Below, in pieces: positions 33,420 through 45,099 of a stretch of 64,000 nucleotides of DNA. The notes under the pieces were generated by a model. That model saw only the letters and a list, made by a program, of their open reading frames with translations. It made no database searches and was not told the DNA's origin. The stretch is taken from assembly GCA_948567375.1 (NCBI GenBank), contig OX419761.1, positions 19,506,243 to 19,570,242 of the forward strand, in the 5' to 3' direction. Origin of the DNA: Lunularia cruciata (Eukaryota > Streptophyta > Marchantiopsida > Lunulariales > Lunulariaceae). Position 1 is the stretch's first letter. Each line of letters starts with the position of its first letter. The position numbers and the translations under genes are program-made.

Positions 33420-35640
33420 AGAGACTAAGGAAATCCAAAATTCCTTTAGTGCTCCACATACAAAGGACAGTTATAAGGTCATAACAATTGAGACCTGATG
33501 AGCCAAAGTATTGTCAGAGTGATGATGGCACTCTTCAAGCCGGATTGGACCACGTACATGATGAAACACCAAGCGGTGTTTTTCCACTAGATGTTTGCAA
33601 GAGAACTGGTGAATTGGGTGACGTGTTTTCACTAACAAACATAGAAAATGGTCTAGAACTGGAAGGATCAATCATCACCACATTATCTAGTGCTGTTTGT
33701 AGTGCATTTCTACCTTAAGGCTAAACTTGCTGAAGGCAAAGGAGAGGAAGAAGATGGTCTCACACTTTCATCTAGATCTGAGAAGAGAAGCAGATGAAGA
33801 AGAGCAACAATACATTCTCCAACTCTAGCGGAGCAATGAATACTTTGCCAAGACAGGTTCATATATGAGAACACAACTGAAGATTCCAAGGACAAAGAAG
33901 CAAAGTCATCTTGAGGAGATGATATCACTAGCAAAGCCAAGAAAGACAAGAAAGCTAGTGCCAAGGCATGAGGTCATTGTGAGGAAGCCATCATCGGCAG
34001 AAGAATCAGAAGGAGAAGCTCAGACAAAGTCAAAGGACTTGGAAAATGAAGAAGAGGCAGCACTCACCTTGAAGAGTGGTGAATTGAGTAGTGGAAGTGA
34101 TGGAGAACCCAAGGTACAATAGCCAGCGGAAGAAGTGGCTGAGGAGGAGGATCAGGAGTTCCACAAAGCACTTGATTGCATGGATAAAGGGGACATATAG
34201 TGTATAGAGTTGCCTATGGTGGAGATCAGAGCAGACAGTTGAAGAGCCAAGGTTGGTTGTCCCCCAAGGAACAAGAACAAAGAATTCTGAGCAAACTGAA
34301 GTTGCAGGTCCAAGAAAAGCATGGAGCATGGAAGATGAAGATGAGTGAGAAGATCAAGACTTTGGAGTAAGGCACCAATAGAAGAGCCGCCAATGCAAGA
34401 TGTGAATGAATACAAAGACACTGCAAAAGAAGAAGATGGGGGTGAAGTTGCATACCTGTCTAACTTATTTATCCCTTGTTGATAATGTTGTGAAAGACAA
34501 AGGTAGGGCTGAGGAGAGATCATTTGGAAGTAATGGATGACCTATATGTTGTGAAGTATTTGAAGGAAGAGATTTCTTAGTTAAGGGAGAAGCTAAATGA
34601 AGGGAAGAAGTCATTTAGTAGGAGCTTTGGGTTGATGAATTCCAAAGAGAGAAGAGATTGGCAAACTTGCAAGAGTCTTTAGAGAAGTGAGGAATTGAGA
34701 TAGAAGTGAAGGATGAGGAATTGAGGAAGCAAAAGACAACTTTGGAGAAGTTAAAGGGAGAATTTGATGAAGTGCACATTGAGGTGATACATTCAAAAGC
34801 AATTGTTGCAATGATGGAGCAGGAGTTGGAGAGTTTGAAGGCGATAGCAGTGCAAAAAGATGAAGCCTGGTAGAGAGAGCTAGCAGGGAGAAATAGAGAA
34901 GAAGAGCGCTTGCAAGGACTATTCATCAATGTGGAAGCCCAACTTGCCAGATATGTGGAGGAGAAGGAAGCATTGAAGACCAAGTTTGAGGATGTTGTCA
35001 GGATGTATAGTGAAGAGTTGTAGGTTGAGAGAGCTTGGGATCATACATCAGATGGGATGAGTAATAGAGAAACCCAATATGATGTAAAGTGTAGAAGCCA
35101 AAGTAAAGATAGAAGAAGTAAGTATGCACAAGTTAAAGTTGTGAGTGCAAGAGACAAAGAAAAGAATGATAAAGGAGATGGATCTGAATAATCTTTTGAT
35201 TTGCTTGAGAGAAAGAGTAAATAGGAAAGTTGATGAAGTAGGAGATAATGTTTGTCTTAGGTTAGAATTAGTGAAATCCGAGTTAGAATAGATTCAAAGT
35301 AGTGTGAAGTTAGGAACTCAAGCCAAAGTAAGAGATGTAGGAGTGCAAGTTACTTTAGATGAGTTGTCTAAGATATTAGAGAGGAGTGGGTCAAAAGATA
35401 AGAAGATAGATAGAGTGCCTATGAGTTCAATTGCAGTTTAGACAAGAGAAGTGATAGAAATAGCAAAATGTGTAGAAGTTGTTAGATCTGAAGTAGATGA
35501 AGTGAAGGAAGTTACATTGGGTTTAATAGAGGAAGAAGAGGTAGACATCAGATCAGATTCACAACCAATTTTTGATTTAAGATATGAAGAATGGGTTGCC
35601 ATTTTGGATCTAGAGGTTGTTAGGGAACGGTATATTAGAT
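33420..35640 (+). pseudogene. Family F: Glu/Lys-rich coiled-coil protein of a pol-less LTR element
   Basis: Coding remnants run on the plus strand through several frames. The clearest part, about 34620-35020, reads as a long coiled coil (SLKAIAVQKDEAW, EERLQGLFINVEAQLARY, EEKEALKTKFEDV) with in-frame TAG at Gln/Trp-like positions. Upstream is a Lys/Ser-rich segment (33865-34122) and downstream another Glu-rich segment (35450-35640, EVVRSEVDEVKEV). No RT, integrase or protease was found. The polypurine tract and LTR start downstream (36393-36406) indicate an LTR element, probably non-autonomous. The family is not recognised. Confidence 0.45.
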
Positions 35641-36405
35641 AGATAATTGTCAAAGTGCTTAGCCTATCTAAAGGAGGCATTTGTAGTGTAATGTTGTTCA
35701 ATATTTATATTTTTGAAGTTGATAAAGTGAAGTGTTGTAACTCAGTGCTCGTCATTTCAGCTTAATTCCAAGTATCAATCCTATGAGTGTGTTTGGAGAA
35801 TTTCAAAGTGCAAGTCTATGTGCTTGTTGGATGTTGGATTCCATGGCGCTGATCTTCATTATGCGTGTTTGATCCTGAGTGAAGTGCAATTAGAGCAATA
35901 CCTTGACAGATTTAAGAGGAATTGTAGTGTTGGTAGTATTTTGCATTAGTGAGTACAATGTAGGGTTGATGCAAAGCATTTTTGATTGAGGAAGTTGTGC
36001 CTTCAATGGAGGGGTGGAATGAAATTCTGAGGCAAGATCATTTTGTAGTGAATTAGCCTTCTTCAAGAAAATTTGAATCATCACAATCAAGATTTGTTTG
36101 AATAGAATTTGATAGAGTTATGATTATGGAGTGTTAAGTTGTGATTAGACTATGGGTCAATGCTTGTTACTTTCTTTTAAGTGTGATTTTACTTGAGAGA
36201 TTAAAGATGCAACCAAGAAGAACTAAATGATCATTTTACTTTGTATTTGACCATTTATGACTTGTATATCTATTGGAATGAACTTTATTTACCTAATTAC
36301 CACAAAAGTGATATTTGTCAGGTTGTCATAGAAGGCTACTTGGGAAGGGTTCAAATTTGATTCTAATAGCCAACAAGTTGTGAGTGCTATTGTGGAGAGG
36401 GGGAG
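35641..36405 (+). other. 3' internal region of family F ending in a polypurine tract
   Basis: There is no coding frame here. The end, TGGAGAGGGGGAG at 36393-36405, is a purine tract directly followed by TGTAAATTATCC, the arrangement expected at a 3' LTR. Confidence 0.45.
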
Positions 36406-36876
36406 TGTAAATTATCCTAGGTTCAAGAGTAATCCTAGTCTTTTGAAGTGAGCAAGTGATATGATAGATAGGAGAATTCTTGAAATATGGAGTTAAGAGA
36501 GTTCTACATCAAGAGGATGGGATTTGGTTCAAGGCGATAGTAAAGGTCCATGGAAATAATGGTATGCTCTAGGTTGTGGAAACAAAATCAATTCTTTACC
36601 GATTAATAACTTGGTACAGTAGTTCTAGATTTGATGGTAAGAGTGAGATAGATAGTTCAACATCTTGAGCCAAGGTCTCCAAGTGATATGCATAGCATGT
36701 GGTTTGGATGATAAGTGCAATATAGGAGTCTTGAGAGTCTTATTCTAGGTATTTTGGGGGAGAGAGAATGAGGGGTAGAAGTATTGAGACCAATGCTAGC
36801 TAAATGATCCTAACCTTGCATGTGTATCAAACTTACATAGGTTTAGTCTACAATCCCATAGGAACAAATCAGGTTC
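36406..36876 (+). repeat. Probable family F LTR (5' portion), cut by a family B solo LTR
   Basis: The LTR starts TGTAAATTATCCTAGG right after a polypurine tract. It continues to the family B insertion at 36877 and probably beyond 37561; its 3' end was not located. No second copy was found in the window, so the assignment rests on the tract and the TG start. Confidence 0.4.
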
Positions 36877-37561
36877 TATAACACCCATTTGTGCATGTGT
36901 GTGGTATTGTGATATTTAGCTTGGTATTACAGGTACTTAAGAGATATTATTTATATAGAGATAAAGGATGGTTCTATATTAGTCATGGTTAGCTAAAGTT
37001 AGTCATAGCTAAGATAGAGGGGACCTTACTTTAGAGGAAGTAGAAAAGATGAGCACCACTATTTTGTACTTTAGTGTGTTGACTTGGTATTATTCCTAAA
37101 TGTTTGGCTTTGAGGAAAGAGTTGAGAACTCTTGGGCCCGCAAGCCTTTTTGTTTTGGATTCTTCTTTAGTCCAAGGATAGCCCATGTGAAGGAATCCTT
37201 GACTTAGTGGTTGGGTCAAGATAAGACCACATGCTTAGGGGAATATGCCCATGTGAATGGATATTCCTTTCTACTTTTTGACTTTACTTGACTTTTAGTC
37301 TAGTAACTTGAGTTACTACGGTAATAAGTAACTTTGGTACGTAACTATTTCACAAGTATATAACAAGGGAGGTACTCATCATCCTTTCATTTGCAACTAT
37401 CTCTCTCTCATTGAGTTCTCTAGTGAGCAATGTCTTGAGTCTTGGAGTGTTAGCCTTGGAGGAGTATGATGGAGTTGGGGTTCCTTGCCTTCTTAGTCCA
37501 TGGTACGCTACCATAATAGCCATCAAAGGTTCATCCTGAGTGAGAGACAGGCCGGCTCACA
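36877..37561 (+). mobile_element. Solo LTR, family B, copy 2 (685 bp)
   Basis: It reads TATAACACCC (ancestral TGTAACACCC, G to A) through TATA-like AGTATATAAC to GGCCGGCTCACA. GTTC (36873-36876) and ATTC (37562-37565) form a 4-bp target duplication with one transition. It is in opposite orientation to copy 1. No adjacent internal sequence of the family is present. Confidence 0.85.
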
Positions 37562-38489
37562 ATTCCTAGTTAGTGGCTCAATATCTCTTATTAGGATTAT
37601 TTTTTTCTTAATTCTCATGCTCCATGAATTATATTTGGGCAATGGGTTGGGATCATCCATGCTTTATTGGACATTTGGCAATATAATTACAATTTGATGA
37701 TAATAGAAGCAACCAACATTTTATCATAATCTTTCTTGGTCTATAGTTCCAAGTGGTTTCCATCGGATAGCATCAATCTTCATTGATGCCAATTTCTCTA
37801 CTTGTGTGTGGTGAGTTTGCAGGTTCTATGAAGGATGAGGTCAAGACTAAGTTGTGGCAAACTAGGAATCAAAGCGGTCAACCAACCACGTGGCTACTTC
37901 CAAATATTTGGGATCATGTCTGGTCACTTCCAATTCAATGCAAGGTTTCATGCCTCTCACAAACCAATCCAAATCTATGCCTTCTAATAGCTCTAGAATC
38001 TACATTATTATCTTTTAGAATTGAGTAATGTAACTCTTCACAAAACCAATCTGTCAATCTAGACTTGATTTGTCAATCCTTGGAAGAGAGGGATCATGAC
38101 AATCAATAAAAATAGCAAGTAGAGACAACAACATTTTGAGAAAGGGAAGATCAAGTTTTATTTCCAAAGCCAAAGGTATTTGCAAGCAAGAATATTTCTG
38201 TCGCAATAGATAATTTTATCTTTGATTAAGAAAGTTATTTTGTAGTTACAAATATTCTAGATAAATAAAAATACTCTTTGCTTCAAGCCAATTAGATGGA
38301 TTGGTAAACTATGGTGGCAATTCCAAGTAGTGCAAGCTCAATGGCAATTTCTTGCTCCAATCTCAACATAAGAAGAATTTAGGAGAATGATAATTGGGTG
38401 ATTCCAAGTGGTGAATGTTGCACTAGCTACATGAGAATCAATGGTGCAACCAAATGAGCATAGTAGTGGATATTCATTGGTAAAAAATT
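37562..38489. other. Spacer between family F LTR and element D, no supported gene
   Basis: Short frames only. The left part may be the remainder of the family F LTR and the right part decayed pol of element D, but neither can be shown. Confidence 0.3.
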
Positions 38490-39149
38490 GCCAATACGTT
38501 AAACACCCACACTTCTATGGTATCCTTTGGAGTAGTCCAATCAATAATGGCCTTGATTTTCTCCCCTTCCATCTTGATCCCCTATGATAAGATCTTATGA
38601 CCCAATAAGGTAACTTCTTTCTACCAAAAATCACACTTTGAATTCTTGCAATAAAACTTCTATTGATGTTGTTGTTTAAAAACCTCTCACACATAATTTT
38701 CATATTCTACATCTATCTTGCTATAGATCAAAATATCATCTAAGAACACCATCATGTTTCAATACAATAGTTGATCCAACATCCGATGCGGTTGATGCAT
38801 GAAGATTATTGGAGCATTAGTGAGCCCAAAAGGTAGAGCTCTCTATTCAAAATGCACATACCTTGTGTAAAAGGTATTCTTTTGCACATCTTCTCTATCA
38901 ATGGTAATTTGCCAATATTCAATTTAGAGATCCAACTTGGAGAAATAATGTGCTCCACTCAATTGATCTAGCAAGTTATCAATTCAAGGCAAGGGATATG
39001 CATTCTTCACTTTTTTTTATTGAGTCCATAGTAATCAATACCAACATAATGTACTCCATCCTTCTTTGGGACAAATAGTACCGGGGCCCCATGTGGAGAT
39101 ATAATGTATTGTATGAGATCCTTCTCCAACAATTCAGTCAATATTGTTT
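38490..39149 (-). pseudogene. Reverse transcriptase fragment of a second gypsy lineage (element D)
   Basis: The minus strand reads LIQYIISPHGAPVLFVPKKD, then YPLPxIDNLLDQLSGAHYF, RALPFGLTNAP and VFLDDILIYSK, followed by LLGHKILS and KAIIDW. These are RT motifs of a Ty3/gypsy element with FLDD in place of YIDD, a lineage distinct from A and C. Gag and protease are missing, apparently by deletion, because only about 0.3 kb of leader separates the RT from the primer binding site once the inserted LTR is removed. Confidence 0.75.
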
Positions 39150-39844
39150 TGTGAGCCAGCTTGTCTCTCACTTAGGATGAACCTTTGATGGCTATTATGG
39201 CAGCATACCATGGACTAGGGAGGAAAAGAACCCCAACTCCATCATACTCCTCCAAGGCTAACACTCCAATCCGTAAGGCATTGCTCATTAGAGAACTCAA
39301 TGAGAGAGAGAGATAGTTGCAAATGAAAGGATGATCAGTACTTCCTCACCCCTTGTTTATATACTTGTGAGATAGTTATGCATCAAAGTTACTAATTACT
39401 AGAATAACTCAAGTAACTAGGCTAAAAGTCAAGTCAAAAATTCAAAAAATATAAAAGAATATCCATCCACATGGGCATATTCCATTGAGCATGTGATCTT
39501 ATCTTCACCCAACCACTATGCCAAGGATTCCTTCACATGTGCTATCCTTGGACTACAAAAGAATCCAAAAAAAAGGCTTGTGGGCCCAAGAGTTCTCAAC
39601 TCTTTCCTCAAAGCCAAACACCTAGCAATAATACCAAGTCAACACACTAGAATCCAAAATAGCGGTGCTCATCTTTTCCACTTCCTCTAAAGTAAGGTCC
39701 TCTTTATCTTAGCTATGAATAACTTTAGCTTATCATGACTAATGTAGAACCATCCTTTATCTCTTTATAAATAATATCTCTCATGTACTTGTAATACCAA
39801 GCTAAGTATCACAATACCACACACATGCAAAAATGGATGTTACA
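39150..39844 (-). mobile_element. Solo LTR, family B, copy 3 (695 bp), inserted in element D
   Basis: TGTGAGCCAGC ... GATGTTACA, same orientation as copy 1. GTTT (39146-39149) and GTTC (39845-39848) form the 4-bp target duplication with one transition. It separates the element D RT remnant from its leader. Confidence 0.85.
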
Positions 39845-40182
39845 GTTCAAAGTTCACCCAACTCCTTTGGTGAGAGCCAATATTTTGGTGTTCTTTGGGC
39901 ATTTCTGCCCTAACTATTAATCTACCAAACTACCAACTTAAAATTATCTAAGTTAACATGTAGATGTAAAACATCCACCGCTCCCAATAAGTTACAATTG
40001 GAAGGATCAATGGTTCATTAGACAAGGTGATTCCATTCATAAAATTTTGTTCAAAACTTAAAATGATGAATTGTGTGAAATGATACTTTGGTAGTACATA
40101 GACATGAGAATCCAAATGGTTTAAGACAAATGGATTTGTTAGTCCATAGATTCTATCTATCTCATTCTTGCTTTGATACTAA
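39845..40182 (-). other. Element D leader with tRNA-Met-type primer binding site
   Basis: This is non-coding. At 40170-40182 the minus strand reads TTAGTATCAAAGC immediately after the LTR end; this differs from the common plant initiator-Met site TGGTATCAGAGC at two positions. That places the element D 5' LTR to the right and confirms minus-strand orientation. Confidence 0.6.
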
Positions 40183-40792
40183 TGTAAAATATCCAAGAGA
40201 GGAATATGAGAATGAAATATCAGAGTGGAAGATCACATTGGAACTCTCAAGTGAGTAAAACTTCAAATGCCTAGCATGAGCTTGGGCTTTGTTATTTATA
40301 ATGAAGTAATACAAGGCTCTTGAGAAAGCTTCCAAGAGAACTTTTTTTTATCAAAGTTGCCTTCTTGGACTATGAGCTAAGCTAGCCAAGAAGCTTCTCC
40401 TAAAAGTTGCCTTCTTGAACTAAAAGCTAAGCTAGCCAAGAAGCTTCTCCTAAAAGTTGCCTTCTTGAACTAAAAGCTAAGCTTGCCAAGAAGCTTCCTC
40501 CTAAACACCGCCTACTCGGAGTGCAAGCTAAAACATCCATGAAGCTTCCTTTTTAAAATAGCATACTTGGCATACAAGCTAAGCTAGTCATTAACTTGGT
40601 GTACAAGTTACCCAATCCTTGAAAGATACATAGAAGCCTCTCACCACAAAGCTACATAGGGGTTTCTAGAACATTCTACCAAGATACTTTCCAGATACTT
40701 CTAGAACATTCTTGGAATTTTTAGCTATATTTGGCTTATTTTACTAACTCATTAGCCTTTTCTAACTTGTCTATTAACTCCATATTATTACA
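40183..40792 (-). repeat. Element D 5' LTR (about 610 bp) with internal 50-bp tandem repeats
   Basis: The plus strand begins TGTAAAATATCC next to the primer binding site and ends ATATTATTACA. From 40356 a 50-bp unit starting GTTGCCTTCTTGRACT repeats about three times at 40356, 40406 and 40456, with two more diverged units to about 40600. Each unit carries AGCTAAGCTAGCCAAGAAGC, which is partly self-complementary. The matching 3' LTR was not found. Confidence 0.65.
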
Positions 40793-43079
40793 AGGAAATA
40801 CCTCCAGAGGAGAATAAGTGGAGGTGAAAAGGAGACAAGAAAAAGACCTTTGGACTGAAGTGTAATAAGAAGCCAAAGGAAAGGTGGACATTGAATCCAA
40901 AGGCAAAGTCCTTCCAAGTAAAGTACAAACTAAAGTAAGGAGAGAGGTTGCCCAAGAACAAAGAGTACTAATAAAGGAGGGGGGGGCTAATTTTGTGATA
41001 CATTTGGATAGACTTCTTGGTATTGCGGTAGAATGGTAGAATAGACTCTATCATTTTCATTGCCTTGTAGAGGATAGAGACCATTTTTCCCTAATACCAA
41101 GAAGTCTATCTAGATGTGATCTATTACACTTTACTTATTCAAAGACTACATAAGATAATATACACCAAGAAGCAAAGTAGGACAAATGGAAAGAGGAGAA
41201 GGAGAATATCCAAAACTTATACCAAGAGGGATGTCAAAAGGTAAATGTGATTTTGTCGGAGAATTATGAACTGAAGCACCAAAACACCATCCTTGCTATA
41301 GATAACACCAATACAAAGAAGACATTTGGAGGTTGTAGGGAAATTTGAGAGCTCTTTGGCTAGAACATAAGCAAAAGCAACAAGGAAAAAAGAGTAGTTG
41401 AAGGCTAAAGCTAAAGAAGTAATAAGTCTTCAAGAGAGTTAGATATTTCCAAGGTATTCATCTTGGAAGTGTAGATGTTCAAATACAAGAAGGAGGTGGC
41501 CACACAAATTCAATGGATGGCCCAAGAACTTGCAAAGGAGAAGGAGGAGAGGGTAGCCAATTGAGCCCTAAATTAGGAGGAAGTAAATAAGGAGATGGAA
41601 GACTTGAACAACAACTAGGGAGAAGAGAAGGCAAACATCCTCAAGCAAGTAGAAGAAGTTTGGGACCAATTATTAAGAATTATGGAGGAGGTAGCTTAAG
41701 GCAAGATGAAGAAGACCAATTACATGAGTTGAAACTACATAGGCAAGAGCTCAAAGGGAAGAAGTAAGAAGACACAAATATGGACCAACTAGCAATTAGA
41801 CTCTGGGAACACATAGATAGGAAGTTGATCAAAACTTGTGATACCTACCTCTTAGGCATAATAGATTATAAGGAGAGGACCAAGCTCCTTATTAGGATTT
41901 ACAAAGGCAAAGGTAGTTCTTTGCATTAGAACTTTAGACCAAAGATCCTTCACAAAATAAGTTCTTTGGAGTTGTAGGATCTTTGGAGTAAGTAGCTGTC
42001 CAAAGACCTTTGTAGTTGTAGCTTTTTTTAGTTTTCGGACCTTTGGAGATGTAACCTTTGAGTGGTAAGTCAAAAGGTGACAAACATGTGATTTGTCTTT
42101 GGAGAAGAATTGATACCTTCCTTGACAGATGTATATGCCATGATGCGTAATGTCAGATGCATAACCTACATGTGAATAGATAGGATAAGACAAAGATATG
42201 CTTGTTAGTGTAAAATGAGAATGAGCCAAGAATATCTTTGTACTCCTTGTAATGACTGTATCTTCAAAAAATTTCTCTTGTTAGTTTTATGTTCTTTTCC
42301 TAAGCTTGTACTAAATCATAGGCTTGTCAAGACTATGAAGTGGGTTTTATGTTGCTTGCCTTTGGAGTGGAAGGCAATTACATGGGTAAGAAGAATGATC
42401 ACAAAGGAGGAAAAGCACAAGGGAGAAATAAACCCAAAGAAGGTGAGCTAGAAGATGTTCCACATTGAAAGAATATAGGCCCAAAGGCCTTCCCTTGGAA
42501 GACCTTTGATCCCCAAGGAAGTAAAATGGTTTAAATGCACCACCATGTAGAAAATTAGCAAGAAACATTGCCACTCACCAAAGCATTTGCATGTGTGGAT
42601 TGATGTTGCCCATCCATGATTCAATCATTGAATGCAATTAATAAACAAGCCAAGATTACAAAATCATGACCAAAGTGTGAAATCCTTCACTTAGATCAAA
42701 GTTATTTATGATCCTAAAGCAAATAGTAGTTTCTTCCACCTTTGGCATCAAGTTTCACAAGCATTCACAATCAAAATTCCTCTTTGATTTTGTCCAAAGG
42801 AGATCAAGACAACATGGTGAGATAGAGCAAAATAGTGAGCACACCAAGGCAATATAGGTGCATGCTTGAGGTAATCTTTAGACCACCAATATTGAACAAG
42901 TGGGGTTTGCATTATAGAGTAGATGTCATCCATAGCAAGAAATTGCAATTCTTATTATAGAAGTGGAATTGAGCTATCCATAAATTATGCAAAGATTAGG
43001 AGAATAGAGATCTCAAGATAGGCAATTTGTAGCTTAACCTATTGCTTGGACCAAGGAGTACTGAGGGATATCCTTGGAA
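40793..43079 (+). pseudogene. Family G, copy 4: coiled-coil N-terminal part
   Basis: Glu/Lys/Gln-rich coding remnants occupy about 41120-41850 and end in ATAGATTATAAGGAGAGG, matching the copies at 14.3 and 47.0 kb. The stretch 41850-43079 is poorly conserved and has only short frames. The coding part would form an extended coiled coil. Stops are frequent. Confidence 0.4.
41007..41110. repeat. Hairpin: exact 18-bp inverted arms around a 68-nt loop
   Basis: GATAGACTTCTTGGTATT (41007-41024) pairs exactly with 41093-41110, and pairing can extend outward by about six more bases with two mismatches. Inside the loop ACTCTATC and GATAGAGA can also pair. It could be a small fold-back element or a precursor-like hairpin. 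Confidence 0.65.
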
Positions 43080-44220
43080 TAGAGAACTTACTCCAAGATA
43101 ATAATCTTGGAGATGTCATCACCTTGATGAGACATTGGAGAAGACTTTGAAGGACTCCTTCAACAAGCCAAAAACTTACAATTGGTGGAGCATAGCTATC
43201 TACAAGGATCCTAGTTGAAGGACCATTTTAGAGGCAATCATGAAGCTATTCAAGTCAAAGAGTACCACTTAAGCCAACAATAACCAAACAATCTTCTTCC
43301 AATTCATGTACAAAGTGCAACCAATAAATTGGATGCACATGTTTACTAAACTAACTCGGGATATATCATTTTTGATGACAAGAAAAAAGGATGGTAGGGT
43401 GACACATCTATCTCTATTTTTTCACCTTAACAAGGGAATAAATATTCTTATGAAGAAATTGAGGAAGAAATTCCCAAGTCATTTGCACTTAAGGGGGTAT
43501 TTTGCATCAAAACCAAAGGTAAAGGTGATGGACCAAAAGTACAAAGCAATAGATGTAGAATATGCAAGCACACGTAAAATTGTACTTGTAGAAAGAGCAA
43601 CAAGAACCCTTGGCTATAGCAAGAAGTTAAAAGAGAGAAAAACTTGCAAGGCCAAAAGTGCAAGCTAAGAAGGCAAGGAAGAACCAAACCCACAAGTAGT
43701 GGATGAGCCTTTGAAGGAGGAAGCAAAAGACACCAAGAGTGAAGTGGAGCAAGAAGTGGAGAACTCTCTTACACTCAAAGGATCATTTTTTGAGGAGGAA
43801 TAAGAAGATGAAAAATATGAAGATGCACAATATATCCCACTATAAGAAGAGAATATGGCAAAGATAGAGAAGTTGGTCAAAGGAAAGAAGGATCAAGAGA
43901 TCCACACCTCCTAAAAAGGAAGTTCATACCAAAGTTACATGATCAAGAAGTAGGACCTTTGGGTACAAAGGGAGATGAAAAAGGAGAAAGTAAAGCCAAG
44001 ACCCATCTCTGGAGGTCAAAGAGGAGATTAAGATTGAAGGAGGTGAGGAGAACAAAGACAAGGAGTTGAAGCAACCTAAAGGCCTAGAAGAAGACAAGGT
44101 GGACATCAAAAGCAAAGAGAAAGAGCCTTTGAGGGCAAAACCAATAGTAATGAAGGTATCCTTCTTCCAACTCCAAGAGTGCCCAACCCCAATCTCAGAA
44201 AGGTATAATTTGTAGTGCAT
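43080..44220 (+). pseudogene. Family G, copy 4: gag-like domain and acidic tail
   Basis: The best-preserved member of the family: the frame 43306-43668 contains KKLRKKFPSHLHLRGYFAS, then a VEYA motif and a Lys-rich end, followed after a TAA by a Glu-rich acidic tail (about 43680-44200; for example EVEQEVENSLTLKGSFFEEE). Its upstream wording (TTCTTCCAATTCATGTAC, 43293-43310) matches TTCTTCCACAAGATGTATG near 8970. No enzyme motifs are visible. It is probably a structural gag-like protein of a non-autonomous LTR element. Confidence 0.5.
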
Positions 44221-45099
44221 TTGGTGGGGCCATAGTTATGGGGTTTAATTTCTAGCTACCAAAATGCCAAAATCCTTGCTATCTAGAAACTTGCTAAATA
44301 CATCTATTTGGGTACAATTGCTAGTTTAGTTCAATCACTTCTTAATCTTTCATTCATTCCAAACAAAATGTTTGAAATGTATTAGAACATTCTTAGTCTA
44401 AGAAATTTATTAACTCAACATATTTACTCAAAGAAGTTCATAAAGTATAGGTTTCTTCACAACTATGTGAAGTATAATATCTCTTGTTTCACTTCCCATC
44501 AATCCTAAAAAACTCCATTCTTGATTATCAAGAACTATTAATAGCCTTCCTTGTATCAATCTCAATGAAAAGGAACTAGCTAAAATCTTCTCTCAAAAAT
44601 TTCCTTTGTAACTTTTCAATCAAATATACCTCCTCAAAATTCTCATCTCTTCCCTTGATATGTTGACCAAGAACACTTTCTATCAGAGCTCACTCTCTTC
44701 AAACATCTTTTCCAATCAATTTAGAACTTCTTCCTTCTCAAACTCTCTTTCTTGAAATTTTGAAATCCTTTTCTCAATCTATCTTCATTCAAGTGATTAA
44801 GAAATGTTTGACCCTTAAACCCTTTCCCTTCAATCCTTATCAATTGATCAATCCATAACTCTTGTCATCTTTCCCTTTCTAACTTCCCAAATTTCCTCTC
44901 CCTTTGTCTCATATGATAATCCTCTTAATCCATAATTCTCTCAAACAAAATCTTCCATAATCCTCTAAAAGAAACCTCCCATAAGAACTCCAAGCCCAAG
45001 GTAAATAATTTCCCAAAACCATCACGAGTGGATATGCAACTACTTCACAATTGTGATTCTATGACATGTTCAAGGTGTCAAGCTACATGTGTTCACCCT
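44221..45099. other. Spacer, no supported gene
   Basis: AT-rich and CpG-poor with pyrimidine-rich stretches near 44.5-45.0 kb. No frame or repeat end was recognised. Confidence 0.4.
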
